DNA from: Tardibacter chloracetimidivorans
GTDB lineage: Bacteria; Pseudomonadota; Alphaproteobacteria; Sphingomonadales; Sphingomonadaceae
Length of the DNA: 64,000 bases
Assembly (NCBI RefSeq): GCF_001890385.1
Contig: NZ_CP018221.1
Span: 1,909,501-1,973,500 of the forward strand
Direction of reading: 5' to 3'
The first letter of the stretch is position 1; every line of letters begins with the position of its first letter. Both the position numbers and the translations under genes were made by a program. Shown here in pieces: positions 24,658-34,202 of this stretch. The notes below the pieces were generated by a model. It was not told the origin of the DNA and made no database searches. It saw nothing but the letters and a program-made list of their open reading frames with translations.

Positions 24658-25114
24658 TCTCGTCTTTCGCCCGGTGCGCAAGGAGGACGCCGCCGCGCTT
24701 GCCGCGAATCTTCGGCCGAGCGATGAGGCCGAAATTGTGGCGGCGGCGGGCGCAGCACCCGTCATCACGATTGCGCGCTCGCTCGCACTTTCGACTTACG
24801 CCACGGCGGTTGACCGCGATGGCGAATTGATGGCCTTGTACGGTGTCGCCCCCCTCTCATTGCTTGGCGATGTCGGCACACCCTGGCTTCTCGCCACGCC
24901 GCAGCTCGCGCGCCATGCGCGCCCGCTTACCCGCACAGCCCGTCAGTATGTTGTGGATGCTCTGCGCTTCTATCCTGTTCTCCAGAACTACGTGGATGTG
25001 CGGAACACGGCGAGTATCCGCTTTCTGTCGCGGCTCGGGTTCACCCTCTTCGACCCCGAACCCTACGGCGCAGCAGGTCTCCCGTTCAGGAAATTTGAAA
25101 TGCGGAGAGTGTAA
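24650..25114 (+). CDS. T7 gp13-like protein with acetyltransferase-like fold (154 aa)
   Basis: GTG start at 24650 overlaps the nozzle gene by 8 bases. The sequence follows a GNAT-like pattern (FRPVRKEDAAALAANLRPSDEAE at the start, RNTASIRFLSRLGFTL near residue 120). T7 gp13 at the same place is needed for production of infectious virions. Whether the phage versions acetylate anything is unknown. Confidence 0.78.
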   Translation: MADLVFRPVRKEDAAALAANLRPSDEAEIVAAAGAAPVITIARSLALSTYATAVDRDGELMALYGVAPLSLLGDVGTPWLLATPQLARHARPLTRTARQYVVDALRFYPVLQNYVDVRNTASIRFLSRLGFTLFDPEPYGAAGLPFRKFEMRRV

Positions 25115-25119
25115 ACGCC

Positions 25120-25707
25120 ATGTGCAACGCCGGTGCCGCATCGCTGGTTACGCAGGGTGCGGGTGCGGTAAGCTCGGCAGCAGGCGCGATCTTCGGTGCA
25201 TCGAGCCAGCGCACAGCACTTGGCCTCCAAGCCCGCTTTGCTGATATCAACGCTGGCATGGCGATGGACGACGCACGCGCCGTTCTCCAGCGCGGCGAGT
25301 TCGAGGAACAGCGTTCGCGCCTCCAGACCGCACAGCTCAAATCAAGCCAGCGCGCCACAATGGGCGCAAACGGTGTCGACATGAGCGAAGGCTCACCGCT
25401 CGACCGGCTGGTCTCAACCGATTATCTCGGCGAAGTCGACGCCAACACCATCCGCCAGAACGCCGCGCGCGAGGCGGCTGGCTACCGGAGCCGGGCTAGC
25501 GGCTACCGCAGCGATGCCATCATGGCGCGCGGCGCGCGCTCCGGCATCAGCCCCTTTCTCTCCGGCGCAACTTCACTGCTTGGCTCGGCGGGCAAGATCG
25601 GAAAAGAGTGGTACGCGCTCGATAAGGAAGGCGCATTCGACCGAAAGCCCGGCAGCAAGCGTCTCGGATACAATTTCTCGGGCGCTGACGACCGGGTATT
25701 CGGCTGA
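25120..25707 (+). CDS. T7 gp14-like internal virion / ejection protein (195 aa)
   Basis: Starts Met-Cys then a small-residue hydrophobic stretch (AGAASLVTQGAGAVSSAAGAI), followed by helical, Ala/Arg/Gln-rich sequence. T7 gp14, 196 residues, forms the outer-membrane part of the DNA-ejection channel and the match in position and length is exact. Stop overlaps the next start (TGATGG). Confidence 0.82.
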   Translation: MCNAGAASLVTQGAGAVSSAAGAIFGASSQRTALGLQARFADINAGMAMDDARAVLQRGEFEEQRSRLQTAQLKSSQRATMGANGVDMSEGSPLDRLVSTDYLGEVDANTIRQNAAREAAGYRSRASGYRSDAIMARGARSGISPFLSGATSLLGSAGKIGKEWYALDKEGAFDRKPGSKRLGYNFSGADDRVFG

Positions 25708-27797
25708 TGGCGCGCGTTCCCACCCAAGATAATTTTCAGGTCGCGCCGTCCGGCCCTACGGGCGCGCGGTTCGATCCTCCCTCGACCGCAGGAATGGACG
25801 CGCCAGCGCGCCAGCTCCAGCAGTTCGGACAGGCAACTGAACAGCTCGGTGGTGCAATGGCCGATATCGCCATCGACGCCGCGCGGGAGGCCAACCAGCT
25901 CCGTGTGCTCGAAGCGGAAAACGAAGCGCGCCAGGCAATTCTAGATCTGACTTACGATCCGCAGCAGGGCTATACGCAGGCCAAGGGCCGCGATGTCATG
26001 TTCCGGGACAGCGGAAAGCCGCTCGCCGACGAATACGACGGCAAGCTGCGCGAACGCTTCGATCAGATAGGCAGCGGCCTTTCAAACGACGCTCAGCGCC
26101 AGATGTTCGAACAGCAGGCGATGCGGCTGCGGTCCAGCTTTGCTGCGCAGACCACGCAATATGAGGCGGCAGAATATCGGGGCTATCAGCAGTCAGTCGT
26201 CAAGGGCACCGCCGATCTCTCAGTTGAGACCATAGCGCGTAATGCTCGCAACTTCGATGTGATCGACGATGAGCTGAACAACCGGCTCGCACCGAGCATC
26301 CATCAGCTCGGGCGGATGCAAGGGCTCTCGGGCAACGAGATCACCGCACTCTCCAATGTCGCCAAGTCCCGCGCGCTTGTCGGCGCGATTTCGTCGGCCA
26401 TCGATAGCGAGGACATCACCACCGCGTCGGCACTGTTCGACCGCTATGGCAGCGACTTGCAAGAAGCTGACCGGGTGAAGGTCGAAGGGGTCATCCGCCG
26501 GGAGACGCAGGGCCGCGTCGTCATGGGCGCGGTCGACGCGGCGATGGGCGATGCGCAGGCCGTGGAAGGCCACGGTATGCCGGTTATCGGTGGGCGCGTG
26601 ACTTCGCGCTTCGGTGAGAAGCGCGGTAACGAAGTGCACAACGGCGTCGACATAGCGGTGCCGGTCGGCACGCCGGTGCGCGCACCGGCGGGCGGCGAAG
26701 TCGTGAAGGTTTGGGAGGACGCCAGCAACGGCAAAGCTGTGCGCATCCGCTTCCCCGATGGCTCCGTCGGCGGGTTCGCACACCTGTCCGACCAGAAAGT
26801 GAAGGTCGGCGACAAGGTGGCGGCCGGGCAGGTCTTCGCCCTCTCCGGCAATACGGGCCGCTCGACCGGGCCGCACCTCCATTACAAGCTGGAAAAGGAC
26901 GGCCGCGCGGTCGATCCGCTCGCGCCTGGCAGCGCCACAACGAAGCCCGCGACGCTGGAGGACGCTTGGGCGCAAACCCGTGCCCGCCTTCCCGCAGATG
27001 CGTCGACCGATCTCATCAAAGCAGCCCGCTCGGAGCTCGCCGCGCGGTGGCAGATGAAGGAAGCCTCCGACCGCGACCGCGAAGATAAGGCGATGACAGG
27101 TGTTTACACGGCACTTATCCAGAACGGCGGCGACATCGCGGCCCTGCCCGCGCGCGTCCGCGCCGCTATCCCAGCCGACAAATACGATAGCGCGATCAGC
27201 TTCGCAAACACGATCCGAACCAGCGGGGACCAGACTGACGAAGTGGCATACGCAACGCTTGCCTCGTCACCGGAGCTGCTTTCTTCGCTTTCCGATAGCC
27301 AGTTCCTCTCGCTGCGCCCGAAGCTGTCGCAGAGCGACTTCAAGCATTTCGCCAACCAGCGCGCCGAATTGCGCGGCGGTGGCACGAAAAACGCACCCGG
27401 CTCGCTCAACAACGCGGCGATCAAGCGCACCGTCGACACCCGGCTGTCGTCGCTTGGCATCGATCCTTTACCGAAGACCGATGACACAGCCGCGATGGCC
27501 CGCGTGGGCGCGGTTCGCCGCTTTGTGAACAACGCAATTGCCGAGGAACAGCAGCGCACCGGCAAACAGATGAACGATGTTGAAGTCGAGCAATTCATCG
27601 ACCGGCAGTTCACCCGTGCGGTGCCGATGCGCAATTCGCTGTGGGGCACGGCCCAACCGGCCCGCCCACGGTTGAGCCTCGGCGTCGACGAGATCAGCGA
27701 CGACACCCGCGCGCAGATCGAGGGCACCCTCAAATCGCGCGGCGTGCCGATCACCGACGACAGCATCCTTTCCATGTATTACGCGATGGGGGAATAA
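25707..27797 (+). CDS. gp15-position ejection protein with M23 endopeptidase domain (696 aa)
   Basis: Occupies the T7 gp15 position (747 aa in T7), mostly long helices as expected for the periplasmic ejection tunnel. Unlike T7 gp15 it contains an M23 peptidase (about 280-405): VHNGVD near residue 310 and GPHLHY near 388 supply the zinc ligands. The domain should cut peptidoglycan cross-links during genome entry, replacing the transglycosylase that T7 carries in gp16. N-terminal residues 1-60 form a linker that begins ARVPTQDNFQVAPS. Confidence 0.88.
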   Translation: MARVPTQDNFQVAPSGPTGARFDPPSTAGMDAPARQLQQFGQATEQLGGAMADIAIDAAREANQLRVLEAENEARQAILDLTYDPQQGYTQAKGRDVMFRDSGKPLADEYDGKLRERFDQIGSGLSNDAQRQMFEQQAMRLRSSFAAQTTQYEAAEYRGYQQSVVKGTADLSVETIARNARNFDVIDDELNNRLAPSIHQLGRMQGLSGNEITALSNVAKSRALVGAISSAIDSEDITTASALFDRYGSDLQEADRVKVEGVIRRETQGRVVMGAVDAAMGDAQAVEGHGMPVIGGRVTSRFGEKRGNEVHNGVDIAVPVGTPVRAPAGGEVVKVWEDASNGKAVRIRFPDGSVGGFAHLSDQKVKVGDKVAAGQVFALSGNTGRSTGPHLHYKLEKDGRAVDPLAPGSATTKPATLEDAWAQTRARLPADASTDLIKAARSELAARWQMKEASDRDREDKAMTGVYTALIQNGGDIAALPARVRAAIPADKYDSAISFANTIRTSGDQTDEVAYATLASSPELLSSLSDSQFLSLRPKLSQSDFKHFANQRAELRGGGTKNAPGSLNNAAIKRTVDTRLSSLGIDPLPKTDDTAAMARVGAVRRFVNNAIAEEQQRTGKQMNDVEVEQFIDRQFTRAVPMRNSLWGTAQPARPRLSLGVDEISDDTRAQIEGTLKSRGVPITDDSILSMYYAMGE

Positions 27798-30700
27798 TTG
27801 GCCCGTTCCGCTGACCAAGCCGCCGATCTCCTGTTCGGTTCTCCGGCGCAGGATGCGCGGGCGGCCTCGATGGCAGTTGTCGGCATCAACCCCGACTCTG
27901 ACGCCGACCTCCAGCGCAAGGCGCAATCTCTCGGTATCCCCATCGAAAGCGCGCGTCGCGACCCGCAAGGCTTCGAGCAACGGGTGCGCGAGACGAACAC
28001 CGATTGGGATGAGATGGCGCGGACGCGCCCCATAACTACCCGGTTGATGGGCAGCGCCAGTAAGGCAGCAATAGCGCAGGACGACGTTGCCAATATGGCA
28101 GAGCTCGAACGTAAGTTCGGCTCGATACGCGCGCAGCGCCAGCCCGAGCCCGGCATCGGGAGCTATATCCGTGGGCTGGCAACATCCACGGTAGAGAGTT
28201 TCCGGCAGATACGCGCGGGCATCGGCATGATGGCTGATGACTTGATTGGCGATATGCTTCCCGGATTTACGCCACGCCAGCAGCGAGCGGCGGGTATGCG
28301 CACGAGGTCTGAGCTAGACTATTTGCGCTCGGCCGGGCGCACCGAAGCCTCTACTCCCGCATTCGAGAGTGGCACGGCTTCGGCTGTTTACGGGGGGTTG
28401 CAGAGCCTTCTTCAAACAGCGCCGTCCGTTGCATTGACGTTCGCCAACCCCGTCCTTGGCCTCACTGCTATGGGGGCGCAGACGCAGGCTCCCGCCTATG
28501 CAAAATACCGTTCGCGCGGGGCAACGCCTGGCGAGGCTACGTTGGGTTCAGTTGGCGAAGGCGGCGTTGAGGTTGCGACCGAAATGCTCCCCATGAGCTT
28601 TCTGGTTTCACGTTTCGGCAAAGCCGGAGCCGGTGAGTTCCTGACCGGCCTTGTTGGACGCGAGCTCCCCTCCGAACAGGTCGCCACTTTTGTTCAGGAT
28701 GCCATCGACACGGCAGTTGCCAATCCCGATAAGACGTGGGCAGATTTCTGGCGCGAACGACCGGATGCCGCGTACAACACCGCTGTTGCGACGCTTGTTC
28801 AGTCAGGCGTTATGGGCGGGCTACACACCGTCGGGACGCGGTTGCGCAAGAATGAAGCGCGCGCAGCGCAAGCCGAAGCTGACAGGCAGACGATTGCCGA
28901 TCTCGGGCAGCTCGCTGCTGCATCCAAGGTCCGCCAGCGCGATGCTGCCACCTTTCGCGATTTCATCGAACAGGCCGCCGAGGGCTCGCCGGTCGAAGAC
29001 ATCTATGTCAATCCGCAGACTTTGGGCGAGGTGCTCAACCAGTCCGGTCTCGATGAGACGCAGCAGGCCGCAGCCCTTGAGATGCTCGGCCCGCGTGTAA
29101 CCGAAGCGATGCAGGCCGGAACCGATGTCCGCATTCCGGTGGCGGATTTCACAACGCTGCTGGCGGGCACCCCCGCAGGCGAGGCGCTGCTCGACCACAT
29201 CAAGACCGACCCGAACGGCATGACCAAGGCCGAGGCCGACGAGTTCATGTCGTCCAAGGGCGAACAACTCCAGAAGGAAATCGACGACGCGCTCACCGCG
29301 CAGTCGCAGGAGACCGAGCGCGAAGCCTCCGCGAATGTCGTGCGCGACCGCGTGCTCGAACAGCTCGGCCAGGCGAACCGCTTCACCCCGGCGGTCAATG
29401 AGCGGTACGCGGAACTCCACGGCGCGTTCTACTCGGCGATGGCCGCCCGCCTCGGCACCACCGCCGAGGAACTCTACGAGCGTTTCCCGGTGCGCGTGCA
29501 GGCGACAGCACCGACGGGTGATGCGTTGGAGCAGGCGGCTTCGCTCCCGGTGGAGGTACGCGTTCAACAGCAACGAATGTTGGAGGATGCGCGCCGGGTT
29601 GCGTCTGCCGCCGGGCTCCCCTTGGATTTTATAGATGACGTGTATGTCGTGGGAAGCCGAGCATCTGGCAAATCGCATGATAACAGCGACTATGATTTCG
29701 TTGTGCGTTTCACCGGAGATATCAACAACCCTGCGGTGCTCAAGGGGTGGGATGCGCTCGCGGAACACTTCAAAGATACAGATACGGTGCTCGTTAATGG
29801 GCGGCAGCACAAGGCAGACATTTTCGTAACCGATGAGCTTTACAGCGGGCAAGCAGCCGTCGGGTCGCAATCGTTCGCGCAGTCTCCCGCCTGGGTGTCT
29901 GGTATTGACGCCGCCCTCTCGGGCAAGCGCACTATCGGCTTCCTCGATATGGGCGGCACGCCGTCTGTGCTCGTCGATATGGGCCTGCCCGCCGCGCCTC
30001 TCGTGATCGGACGCGCGAAGATCGCCACTATCAGGGACAAGCACCGCGTTCCGGCCGAGGTGTTCCACAACCTTCCCGAGCTGCTTGCTGATCCGCTTGC
30101 CGTGTTCCCATCGGCTGATCCAAACCACGCGAGCACGCTCATTGCGCAACTCGACGCGCGCGACATCGAGGGCAACCCGATAATCGCGGCGATCATGCCG
30201 GACACTGGCAAAGGCAACAATGTTGTTCTGAGCGCCTATGGCAAGGAACGACACGGCAGCAAGACCGGCGACGATATCGTTGCGCGTATGATCGCGGCCG
30301 AGGAGCGCAAGGGGAACAAGGTTTATAAGCGGGAAGCCTCACCGGGACGTTATTCTGGTCCAATTCCAGACATTAGCCCGGCGAGGCAGAAAAAGCCTAT
30401 ACTCTCGTTGCGGTCGAAAGACAAGCTGGATCAGGAAGCGCGCGGCGCATACAGCCCAAGCACCGACACTATAACGCTACTCGCCAGCGCCGATCTGTCC
30501 ACTTTCCTCCACGAGAGCGGACATTTCTTCCTCGAAGTTATGCACCGCCTGGCGTCCAGCCCTGATGCGCCGCAGGGTGTGAAGGACGATTTCGGCGGGC
30601 TGCTCGACTGGTTCGGCGTTGACGCCGAGACATGGAACGGCATGTCGCTGGAGGAGAAGCGCGAGCATCATGAGAAGTTCGCGCGCGGCTTCGAGGCGTA

Positions 30701-33700
30701 TCTCTATACCGGCAAAGCCCCTGCCGTCCGCTTGCAGAACATCTTCCGCGCCTTCCGCGCGTGGCTCGTTGCGGTCTATCGCCGGGCGGCAAACCTCAAC
30801 GTCACAGTCTCGCCATCGGTGCGCGGTGTCATGGACCGGATGCTCGCATCTGCTGACGAGATCGCGGAGGCGGAGAACGCCCGGTCAATGATGCCGTTGT
30901 TCGAGAACCGCGAACAGTCCGGCATGACCGAGGACCAGTGGCGCGACTATCAGCGCACCGGTGAGCAGGCGACCGCCGAGGCGACCGAAGAGCTCGAAGC
31001 CCGCTCGTTGCGCGATATGCGCTGGCTCAACAATGCGCGGGGCCGCGAGGTCAACCGGTTGAAGCGCGAGGCCGACGCAGTGCGCAAAGCGGTGCGCCAG
31101 CAGGTCGCTGCCGAAGTTGCGGCGGAACCCGTCTATGCGGCGCGGCTCTACCTGACGCGCGGCCTCATCAACGGTGATAAAGCCGAGGGGCCGCACCGTC
31201 TCGCGCTGCCCGAGCTGCCCGAGCTGGAGGCCATGTACGGCGATACACCCGCTTTCCGCTCGATCCGCGACGCGCTCGGCTCCGGCGGCTACGGCATGGT
31301 GTCGCGCGAAAACGGCGTCCACCCGGAGCAGGTCGCCGAGCTCTTCGGCTTCTCCTCTGCGGATCACATGATCCGCGAGCTGATGGCGGCCGAGCCGATG
31401 AACGAAAAAATTGAGGGTCTGGTCGAGAAGCGCCTGCTCGAAGAGCACGGCGATTTGACCGACCCGCAGAGCATTGACGAAGCCGCCGACCGCGCGATCC
31501 ACAACGAGGCCCGCGCGCGGTTCGTCGCCGCCGAGCTCTCCGCGTTGTCGCGCGCCTCTGGAAAGCCGAAGACGCTCGCCACAGCGGCGCGGCAGTTTGC
31601 GCGCGCCACAATCGACCGGCTGCGTTACCGCGATATCCGGCCTGCTATGTACGAGGCCGCTGCTGCCCGAGCAGCACGCGCCGCGCAGAAAGCTATGGCT
31701 GACGGCAATCTCACCGCCGCAGCATCGGAGAAGCGCAACCAGCTCATCAACACCTACGCGGCGCGCGAAGCGATCCGCGCCCGCGAAGATGTCGAGAAGA
31801 TGGTCGACTATTTCCGCAGGTTCGACCGCCCCGGCGCGGCAAAGTCGATCGATCCGTCATATCTTGAACAAATCCACGGACTGCTCGAAGCCGTGGACCT
31901 CAAACGGTCGACGACCCTCCGCGCAATCGACCGCAAGGCGAGCCTCGCCGAGTGGATCGAAAAGCAGCGCGAACTTGGCTTCGAACCGATCATTCCCGAC
32001 GAGCTTGTCGGCCAGCTCCAGAAGCGCAGCTATAAGGAGATGACGGTCGAGGAGCTTCGCGGCCTGCGCGACGCAATCCAGAACATTGAGCACCTCGGCC
32101 GCCTCAAGACCCGGCTGCTCACCGCGAAGAAGGATCGCGATTTCGGCCAGGCGGTTGACCGCGCCGTCAATGCGATCCGAGGAAACGCTGTCACCACGCG
32201 CGAGCAGGAGCTCGAACACGGCGGGTGGATCAAATCATTGAAGCGCGGTGCGCTCGACTTCCTCGCCATGCACCGCAAGTTCGCGAGCGTCATCCGACAG
32301 ATGGACGGTTTCAAGGACGGCGGGCCGCTGTGGGAGCTGTTCATCCGCCCGATGAATGAGGCGGGGGACCGCGAGGCGGCGATGCGCGCCGATGCCACCC
32401 GCCGCATTGCCGAAATCCTCAAGCCGCTCTCCGGCTGGACGCAGAAAGAGTTCGTTCCCGCCATCGGCGCATCGCTCTCACTCGAAGGGCGCATGGCGAT
32501 TGCTCTGAACATGGGCAACAGCATCAACCGCGAGCGCGTGCTCATGGGCGACAAATGGAGCGCCGACCAGCTTGACGCCATCGCCTCGACGCTGACGGCG
32601 GAGCAGTGGGGCGTCGTCCAGCAGCTATGGGATTTCGTCAACTCCTATTGGCCGGATGTCGAAACCAAGGAGCGCCGCGTCACGGGCGTCGCCCCGGAGA
32701 AGGTCGACGCGGAGCCGCTGCGCGTCACCACGTCCGACGGCCAGACGCTTGACCTGCGCGGCGGCTATTACCCGATCAAGTACGACGCCGAGCGGTCGAC
32801 GCAGGCCGAAGCCCATGGCATTGCGGAGTTCGTCGCCAACGGGCTTCGCGGCGCGTACACGCGCGCTACCACCCGGCGCGGGCATACCAAAGAGCGTGTA
32901 AACACTGTCAAACGTCCCGTGCGGAAAGACCTTGGCGTGTTGACGCAGCATGTCACCGAGGTCGTGCACGATCTAGCGTGGCATGAATATCTGATCGATG
33001 CCAACCGGCTGCTGCGCGCCAAGCCCATCGACGGCGCGATCCGCGATCACTACGGCCCGGAAACTTTGCGTGCGTTCCGTAAGGTGCTCGAAGACATGGC
33101 CGCCGGTGATGTGCCCGCCGCTAACAGCTTTGAGCGCGGCTTGAACTACCTCCGCACCGGTGTGACGGTAGCGGGCATGGGCTGGAGCGTAACCACGGCG
33201 CTGATGCAGCCGCTTGGGCTGTCGCAGTCTATAAAGCGCATCGGCCCCAAATGGGTCGGCCGTGGGCTCTCCCGCTGGCTCGGCGACGCAGCCCGCATGG
33301 AGAGCACCCTCACGTGGATACGCGAGCAGAGCCCGTTCATGACGCAGCGCGCGGCCACGCAGCAGCGGGAGATCAGCGAAATCCGCAACACGGTGAGCGA
33401 CGCCAACCCCTATCGGCGGATGGTGCAGGAGAGCTTCTTCATCTTCATCGCCAAACTCCAGCTCATCGCTGACGTGCCCACATGGGTCGGCCAGTACGAG
33501 AAATCTATCGCAGCCGGTGAAGATCACGAGCGCGCGGTTGCGCTCGCCGATCAAGCGGTGCTCGACAGCCAGGGTGGCGGACAGATCAAAGACCTTGCCG
33601 GTATCCAGCGCGGCGGGCCGCTCCAGAAATTGTGGACGAACTTCTACAGCTACTTCTCCGTCACCTATAACCTCGCTGCCGAAAGCATCGGCGAGACCCG

Positions 33701-34151
33701 CCTCGTCGGGCCGAGCCGCCTGCCTCTGCTCGCCGCTGATATGCTGTTGCTTTCGATCCTGCCCGCGACACTCTCCACGCTGATCCTGTCCGCGCTGCGC
33801 GGCGACGGCGATGACCCCGAGGAACTGGCCGAAGAGATTATCAAGTCGAACCTCTCCTACATGTTCGGAATGATGGTGGGGCTGCGCGAGATCGGCTCGA
33901 TTATCCAATCGGACGGCAGGGCGTCGGCTCCGGCGGGCATCATCATGCAGCAGGCCGCCGCCTTCTATAAGCAGGCATCGCAGGGCGAACTCGACGAGGC
34001 GTTCTGGAAAGCAACCAACCGTCTCGGTGGCATCCTGTTCCACTATCCGGCGGCGCAAATCCAGCGCACCACCCTCGGGTTCAAGGCCCTGTCGGAAGGC
34101 AAGACGCACAACCCGCTGGCGCTTTTGCTCGGCCCACCGCCGAAGAAATAA
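27798..34151 (+). CDS. Giant polyvalent ejection protein in gp16 position (2117 aa)
   Basis: Injected virion protein, about 800 residues longer than T7 gp16 (1318 aa). TTG start at 27798 abuts the previous stop. Recognisable parts in order: membrane-active helices at about 110-250; a nucleotidyltransferase-like domain near 600-690 (VVGSRASG, then DYDFVV); a phage MuF C-terminal-like domain at about 740-845 (IRDKHRVPAEVFHNLPELL, AIMPDTG, YGKERHG); and a zinc metallopeptidase at about 880-990 (HESGHFF near 905). Long helical regions follow, with a hydrophobic segment near 1975 (LLLSILPATLSTLILSALR). This enzyme stacking is the hallmark of polyvalent proteins that enter the host with phage DNA to counter defences. 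Substrates are unknown. Confidence 0.88.
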   Translation: MARSADQAADLLFGSPAQDARAASMAVVGINPDSDADLQRKAQSLGIPIESARRDPQGFEQRVRETNTDWDEMARTRPITTRLMGSASKAAIAQDDVANMAELERKFGSIRAQRQPEPGIGSYIRGLATSTVESFRQIRAGIGMMADDLIGDMLPGFTPRQQRAAGMRTRSELDYLRSAGRTEASTPAFESGTASAVYGGLQSLLQTAPSVALTFANPVLGLTAMGAQTQAPAYAKYRSRGATPGEATLGSVGEGGVEVATEMLPMSFLVSRFGKAGAGEFLTGLVGRELPSEQVATFVQDAIDTAVANPDKTWADFWRERPDAAYNTAVATLVQSGVMGGLHTVGTRLRKNEARAAQAEADRQTIADLGQLAAASKVRQRDAATFRDFIEQAAEGSPVEDIYVNPQTLGEVLNQSGLDETQQAAALEMLGPRVTEAMQAGTDVRIPVADFTTLLAGTPAGEALLDHIKTDPNGMTKAEADEFMSSKGEQLQKEIDDALTAQSQETEREASANVVRDRVLEQLGQANRFTPAVNERYAELHGAFYSAMAARLGTTAEELYERFPVRVQATAPTGDALEQAASLPVEVRVQQQRMLEDARRVASAAGLPLDFIDDVYVVGSRASGKSHDNSDYDFVVRFTGDINNPAVLKGWDALAEHFKDTDTVLVNGRQHKADIFVTDELYSGQAAVGSQSFAQSPAWVSGIDAALSGKRTIGFLDMGGTPSVLVDMGLPAAPLVIGRAKIATIRDKHRVPAEVFHNLPELLADPLAVFPSADPNHASTLIAQLDARDIEGNPIIAAIMPDTGKGNNVVLSAYGKERHGSKTGDDIVARMIAAEERKGNKVYKREASPGRYSGPIPDISPARQKKPILSLRSKDKLDQEARGAYSPSTDTITLLASADLSTFLHESGHFFLEVMHRLASSPDAPQGVKDDFGGLLDWFGVDAETWNGMSLEEKREHHEKFARGFEAYLYTGKAPAVRLQNIFRAFRAWLVAVYRRAANLNVTVSPSVRGVMDRMLASADEIAEAENARSMMPLFENREQSGMTEDQWRDYQRTGEQATAEATEELEARSLRDMRWLNNARGREVNRLKREADAVRKAVRQQVAAEVAAEPVYAARLYLTRGLINGDKAEGPHRLALPELPELEAMYGDTPAFRSIRDALGSGGYGMVSRENGVHPEQVAELFGFSSADHMIRELMAAEPMNEKIEGLVEKRLLEEHGDLTDPQSIDEAADRAIHNEARARFVAAELSALSRASGKPKTLATAARQFARATIDRLRYRDIRPAMYEAAAARAARAAQKAMADGNLTAAASEKRNQLINTYAAREAIRAREDVEKMVDYFRRFDRPGAAKSIDPSYLEQIHGLLEAVDLKRSTTLRAIDRKASLAEWIEKQRELGFEPIIPDELVGQLQKRSYKEMTVEELRGLRDAIQNIEHLGRLKTRLLTAKKDRDFGQAVDRAVNAIRGNAVTTREQELEHGGWIKSLKRGALDFLAMHRKFASVIRQMDGFKDGGPLWELFIRPMNEAGDREAAMRADATRRIAEILKPLSGWTQKEFVPAIGASLSLEGRMAIALNMGNSINRERVLMGDKWSADQLDAIASTLTAEQWGVVQQLWDFVNSYWPDVETKERRVTGVAPEKVDAEPLRVTTSDGQTLDLRGGYYPIKYDAERSTQAEAHGIAEFVANGLRGAYTRATTRRGHTKERVNTVKRPVRKDLGVLTQHVTEVVHDLAWHEYLIDANRLLRAKPIDGAIRDHYGPETLRAFRKVLEDMAAGDVPAANSFERGLNYLRTGVTVAGMGWSVTTALMQPLGLSQSIKRIGPKWVGRGLSRWLGDAARMESTLTWIREQSPFMTQRAATQQREISEIRNTVSDANPYRRMVQESFFIFIAKLQLIADVPTWVGQYEKSIAAGEDHERAVALADQAVLDSQGGGQIKDLAGIQRGGPLQKLWTNFYSYFSVTYNLAAESIGETRLVGPSRLPLLAADMLLLSILPATLSTLILSALRGDGDDPEELAEEIIKSNLSYMFGMMVGLREIGSIIQSDGRASAPAGIIMQQAAAFYKQASQGELDEAFWKATNRLGGILFHYPAAQIQRTTLGFKALSEGKTHNPLALLLGPPPKK

Positions 34152-34159
34152 CGGCACAG

Positions 34160-34202
34160 GCCGCCCGCTTACCTCTTTCCTATTCGGTCATGGTCTTTTG
34201 CC
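34160..34202 (+). promoter_or_regulatory. Late-gene upstream motif before the tailspike gene
   Basis: CCGCCCGCTTAC starts about 42 bases before the ATG at 34203, followed by CTATTCGGTCATGG. It matches the motif before TerS and before the Bbp19-like gene in sequence and distance. As in those cases, no Shine-Dalgarno is present before the start. Confidence 0.5.
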
